From Jaaginema sp046541115 (GTDB lineage Bacteria; Cyanobacteriota; Cyanobacteriia; Cyanobacteriales; Spirulinaceae), in contig JBKHDX010000203.1 in the NCBI GenBank assembly GCA_046541115.1, positions 1 to 8,843 on the forward strand: DNA of 8,843 nt, read 5' to 3'. The translations under genes and the position numbers were made by a program. The notes under the pieces are model-generated. The model was not told the DNA's origin and did no database searches. It was given only the letters and a program-made list of their open reading frames with translations. Shown here one piece after another: positions 6,655 through 8,843 of the stretch; within the stretch, counting starts at the first letter, position 1, and each line of letters begins with the position of its first letter.

Positions 6655-6683
6655 CGCCAGATTGCTTTTAGAGTCAATCGGCG
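6655..6683 (+). promoter_or_regulatory. stable hairpin in the fabZ-lpxA spacer
   Basis: CGCC (6655-6658) pairs with GGCG (6680-6683), and GATTG (6660-6664) pairs with CAATC (6675-6679). The result is a 9-bp stem with one bulged A at 6659 and a 10-base loop. No T run follows, so it is unlikely to be an intrinsic terminator. It could be an mRNA processing or stability element within the 113-base spacer. No known riboswitch is recognised. Confidence 0.45.
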
Positions 6684-6736
6684 AGGGAATCCAGGTTTGC
6701 TGCAAGCTTTGAAGACGCTCCGACACCAGACGAGAC

Positions 6737-7540
6737 TTGAAAACACTAATTCATCCTACGGCAGTTATTCATCCAGAGGCAGAGTTGCACCCGACGGTGC
6801 AGGTCGGGCCTTACGCGGTAATCGGCGAAAATGTTAAGGTTGGCCCGCAAACCACCATTGGCCCCCATGTTGTGATTGAGGGGCCGACGGAAATCGGCAT
6901 TGGTAATAAAATCTTTCCGGGGGCGGCGATTGGCTTAGAAACCCAGGATTTGAAGTATAAAGGGGCGGTTAGTTTTCTTAAAATCGGCGATTATAACCGG
7001 ATTCGCGAATATGTGACGATTAATCGGGCGACTGATGAGGGCGAATTTACGATTATTGGCGATCGCAACCTTCTCATGGCTTATGTTCATGTGGCCCACA
7101 ACTGCATTATTGAAAATCAAGTGGTGATTGCCAATAATGTCGCTTTAGCGGGTCATGTGGAAATTGAGTCGAATGCGGTGATTGGGGGCGTTTTGGGGGT
7201 ACATCAGTTTGTGCGAATTGGTCGCTTGGCCATGGTGGGGGGAATGAGTCGCATTGACCGCGATGTGCCGCCGTTTATGCTGATTGAAGGCAATCCGGCC
7301 CGGGTGCGATCGCTCAACCTTATTGGCTTAAAACGAGCTGGATTAGCCCCAGAAGACATTAATTTGTTTAAAAAGGCCTTTCGCTTGTTATATCGCTCCG
7401 ATCTGCGCTTAACCGAAGCCGTGGAGCAATTGGGACTCCTGGGCGATCGCGACGATCTTCAGCATTTATATCACTTTTTACAAGCTTCGATGGGCCCCAA
7501 TCGTCGCGGGCCCATTCCCGGAATGCAACGGGCTGATTAA
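6737..7540 (+). CDS. lpxA: UDP-N-acetylglucosamine O-acyltransferase LpxA, TTG start
   Basis: LpxA transfers a (3R)-hydroxyacyl chain from ACP to the 3-OH of UDP-GlcNAc, the first step of lipid A synthesis. The 267-residue product is an N-terminal left-handed beta helix of hexapeptide repeats (about 4-185) plus a C-terminal helical part. His118 and the catalytic His121 in AYVHVAHNC match E. coli His122 and His125 with a constant offset of four. His140, His156 and GNPARVRSLN (185-194) also fit. On that offset Gly169 sits at the E. coli Gly173 acyl-ruler position, which suggests a long acyl chain, an inference. The TTG at 6737 is the start: an in-frame TGA lies at 6710-6712, no ATG or GTG occurs between, and homology begins at once with TLIHPTAVIHP. 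The ribosome site is weak, so translation may be modest. Confidence 0.96.
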   Translation: MKTLIHPTAVIHPEAELHPTVQVGPYAVIGENVKVGPQTTIGPHVVIEGPTEIGIGNKIFPGAAIGLETQDLKYKGAVSFLKIGDYNRIREYVTINRATDEGEFTIIGDRNLLMAYVHVAHNCIIENQVVIANNVALAGHVEIESNAVIGGVLGVHQFVRIGRLAMVGGMSRIDRDVPPFMLIEGNPARVRSLNLIGLKRAGLAPEDINLFKKAFRLLYRSDLRLTEAVEQLGLLGDRDDLQHLYHFLQASMGPNRRGPIPGMQRAD

Positions 7541-7541
7541 C

Positions 7542-7590
7542 TCCCCCTGGGGGAATGAGTGCGACCCCTCAATCATCAGCGGGTTTGAGG
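7542..7590 (+). promoter_or_regulatory. two inverted repeats in the lpxA-lpxB spacer
   Basis: TCCCCC-T-GGGGGA (7542-7554) is a perfect palindrome starting two bases after the lpxA stop. CCTCAA (7567-7572) and TTGAGG (7585-7590) form a second stem with a 12-base loop. Neither is followed by a T run. They could stabilise the upstream mRNA or reduce read-through into lpxB. The function is inferred only. Confidence 0.4.
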
Positions 7591-7632
7591 TAGTGAACTG
7601 TAGGGAGAAAATAGCACGTTTCTTGAGCAAAT

Positions 7633-7641
7633 TGGTATAAC
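7633..7641 (+). promoter_or_regulatory. candidate extended -10 promoter for lpxB
   Basis: TGGTATAAC matches the extended -10 pattern TGnTATAAT with a single mismatch at the last base. No clear -35 is present, as is typical for extended -10 promoters. Transcription would start near 7648, about 20 bases before the lpxB ATG. It would let lpxB be expressed separately from lpxA. Confidence 0.4.
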
Positions 7642-7668
7642 CTTCACGTCAGGCGACTTGCGAGCATC

Positions 7669-8843
7669 ATGCGTATTTTTATTTGTACCGGGGAAGTTTC
7701 TGGGGATTTACAAGGGGCGATGTTAATTCAAGCCCTCCAGCGTCACGCCCAAACCTGCAACCAAACCCTAGAAATTACAGGCATTGGGGGCGATCGCATG
7801 GCGGCGGCTGGTGCAAAACTCCTCGGCTGTACTACCGATCTGAGTTCTATCGGTTTTTTAGAGGCGGTTCCGTTTATTTTACCAACTTTGCGCCTACAAC
7901 GACGCATCAAGAAGTATTTAGCCGAAAATCCCCCAGATATCTTTGTTGCCATCGATTATCCCGGTTTTAACGTGACTTTAGGGCAATCCCTGCGTCATCA
8001 GTATCCCGACTTACCTATTATCTATTACATCGCGCCCCAAGATTGGGTTTGGCAAGATTGGAAACTGTCCTCTGTCTTCGGTCACACCGAGGGCATGACT
8101 GCCACCGTCAGCCGTTTATTGGCGATTTTCCCCGAAGAAGCCCGCTTTTTTGAGAAACTCGATTTTCCCGTGACTTGGGTGGGTCATCCTTTGGTAGATC
8201 GCTTGCAAAATCCGCCTCAACGGGAAACGGCGCGTCAGGCTTTGGGAATTAATGACTCCGAACTCGCGATCGCCCTCATTCCTGCTTCCCGTCCCCAAGA
8301 AATCACCTACATTCTGCCGATTATCGCTCAAGCGGCTCAAAAATTGCAAGCCAAACTTCCCAACGCTCGCTTTTGGATTCCCCTATCCTTGGAAACTTAC
8401 CGCCCCAAAATCGAAGCAATTTGTCGCCGCTACCAGCTTAACGCCCAAATTTTTACCGGTAATAGCTTAGAATTGCTGGCAGCGACCGATTTAGCCATTA
8501 CCAAGTCGGGAACTGTTAACCTCGAACTGGCATTGCTTAACGTGCCGCAGGTGGTATTGTATCGCGTGAGTGGCTTAACCGCGTGGTTGGCGAGACGGCT
8601 TCAGTTTAATATTCCCTTTATGTCGCCGCCGAATTTGGTTCTCATGGAGGAAATCATCCCCGAATTATTGCAAGAAGAAGCCACCCCCGAACGGATTGTG
8701 GCTGAATCCCTAGAATTCTTGATGAATCCCCACCGTCGCCAGGAATTAACCGCAGATTACGAGAAAATGCGCCAAGCTTTGGGAGAAGCCGGAGCTTGCG
8801 ATCGCGCCGCTCAAGCAATTTTAGCTGAAGTGGATATGTTTAG
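7669..8843 (+). CDS. lpxB: lipid-A-disaccharide synthase LpxB, last codons outside window
   Basis: LpxB is a GT19-family glycosyltransferase on the inner face of the inner membrane. It joins UDP-2,3-diacylglucosamine and lipid X to make the beta-1,6 lipid A disaccharide. The frame is open from the ATG for 391 codons to the window edge. E. coli LpxB has about 382 residues, so only a few should be missing. Family motifs appear in order: TGEVSGDLQGA (7-17), GIGGDRM (38-44), DYPGFN (96-101), YYIAPQDWVW (119-128), WVGHPLVD (170-177), IPASRPQEI (204-212), KSGTVNLELAL (279-289) and PFMSPPNLV (316-324). DYPGFN and APQDWVW replace the proteobacterial DAPDFN and SPSVWAW, variants that I associate with cyanobacterial LpxB. 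The sequence begins with the conserved beta strand RIFICTGE right after the ATG, so the start is well supported despite a weak ribosome site. Confidence 0.95.
   Translation, partial: MRIFICTGEVSGDLQGAMLIQALQRHAQTCNQTLEITGIGGDRMAAAGAKLLGCTTDLSSIGFLEAVPFILPTLRLQRRIKKYLAENPPDIFVAIDYPGFNVTLGQSLRHQYPDLPIIYYIAPQDWVWQDWKLSSVFGHTEGMTATVSRLLAIFPEEARFFEKLDFPVTWVGHPLVDRLQNPPQRETARQALGINDSELAIALIPASRPQEITYILPIIAQAAQKLQAKLPNARFWIPLSLETYRPKIEAICRRYQLNAQIFTGNSLELLAATDLAITKSGTVNLELALLNVPQVVLYRVSGLTAWLARRLQFNIPFMSPPNLVLMEEIIPELLQEEATPERIVAESLEFLMNPHRRQELTADYEKMRQALGEAGACDRAAQAILAEVDMF

Larger units (their letters stand above)
438..8805. repeat. dispersed HIP1 octamers GCGATCGC, 14 copies
   Basis: Exact copies begin at 438, 697, 724, 984, 2322, 2489, 2933, 5206, 7059, 7306, 7443, 7790, 8266 and 8798. 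All lie inside coding regions. About 0.1 copy would be expected at random in this length. HIP1 is a hallmark of many cyanobacterial genomes. There is none between 2941 and 5205, and none in plsX except at its 3' end. Confidence 0.9.

Noticed and set aside
7683..7970. Plus-strand open frame inside lpxB
   Set aside because: It is a shifted frame over the conserved N-terminal half of lpxB, which is intact in its own frame.
8116..8470. Small frames on both strands inside lpxB (8116-8349, 8252-8470)
   Set aside because: They are shadows of lpxB with no independent support.
1..8843. Insertion sequence, prophage or tRNA gene
   Set aside because: I saw no transposase, integrase, terminal inverted repeats with target duplications, or tRNA-like sequence.

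Overview
This window looks like a piece of a cyanobacterial chromosome. The octamer GCGATCGC (the HIP1 element of cyanobacteria) occurs 14 times by my count, against about 0.1 expected by chance. The proteins have cyanobacterial features: an SLH-domain protein with a glycoside-hydrolase-like domain, a HAMP-less Cache chemoreceptor of a cyanobacterial type, and FabH, LpxA and LpxB with cyanobacterial motif variants. An apparently heptad-repeating tract also recalls the heptanucleotide repeats known in these genomes. Genus cannot be fixed from the sequence alone.

Layout. (1) Positions 1-2006, minus strand: plsX followed by fabH, linking phospholipid and fatty-acid initiation; the fabH 3' end is cut by the window edge. 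(2) 2007-2116: a short divergent promoter region. (3) 2117-3937, plus strand: an exported protein with three SLH domains and a GHL10/DUF187-type (PF02638-like) domain, probably a periplasmic envelope protein. (4) 3938-4071: an intergenic region with a clear TATAAT box enclosed by a perfect 10-bp inverted repeat. (5) 4072-5979: a transmembrane methyl-accepting chemotaxis protein with a double-Cache-like sensor and no recognisable HAMP. (6) 5980-6122: an intergenic region with a degenerate heptanucleotide tandem repeat and a TGTAA/TTACA operator-like array. (7) 6123 to the window end: fabZ, lpxA and lpxB, the lipid A branch, all on the plus strand; lpxB lacks only its last few codons.

How the genes work together. 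PlsX and FabH act at the phosphatidic-acid and fatty-acid entry points. FabZ dehydrates (3R)-hydroxyacyl-ACP for chain elongation, while LpxA uses the same class of substrate to acylate UDP-GlcNAc, and LpxB condenses later intermediates into the lipid A disaccharide. Most of the window therefore concerns the envelope and its lipids. The chemoreceptor occupies the place immediately upstream of fabZ where several cyanobacteria carry lpxC.

Most of the content is housekeeping and I see no strong case for an undescribed system. The items most worth checking are non-coding: the inverted repeat around the chemoreceptor promoter, the repeat and operator-like array before fabZ, and hairpins in the unusually long fabZ-lpxA and lpxA-lpxB spacers. 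No gene-free stretch exceeds 150 bases.
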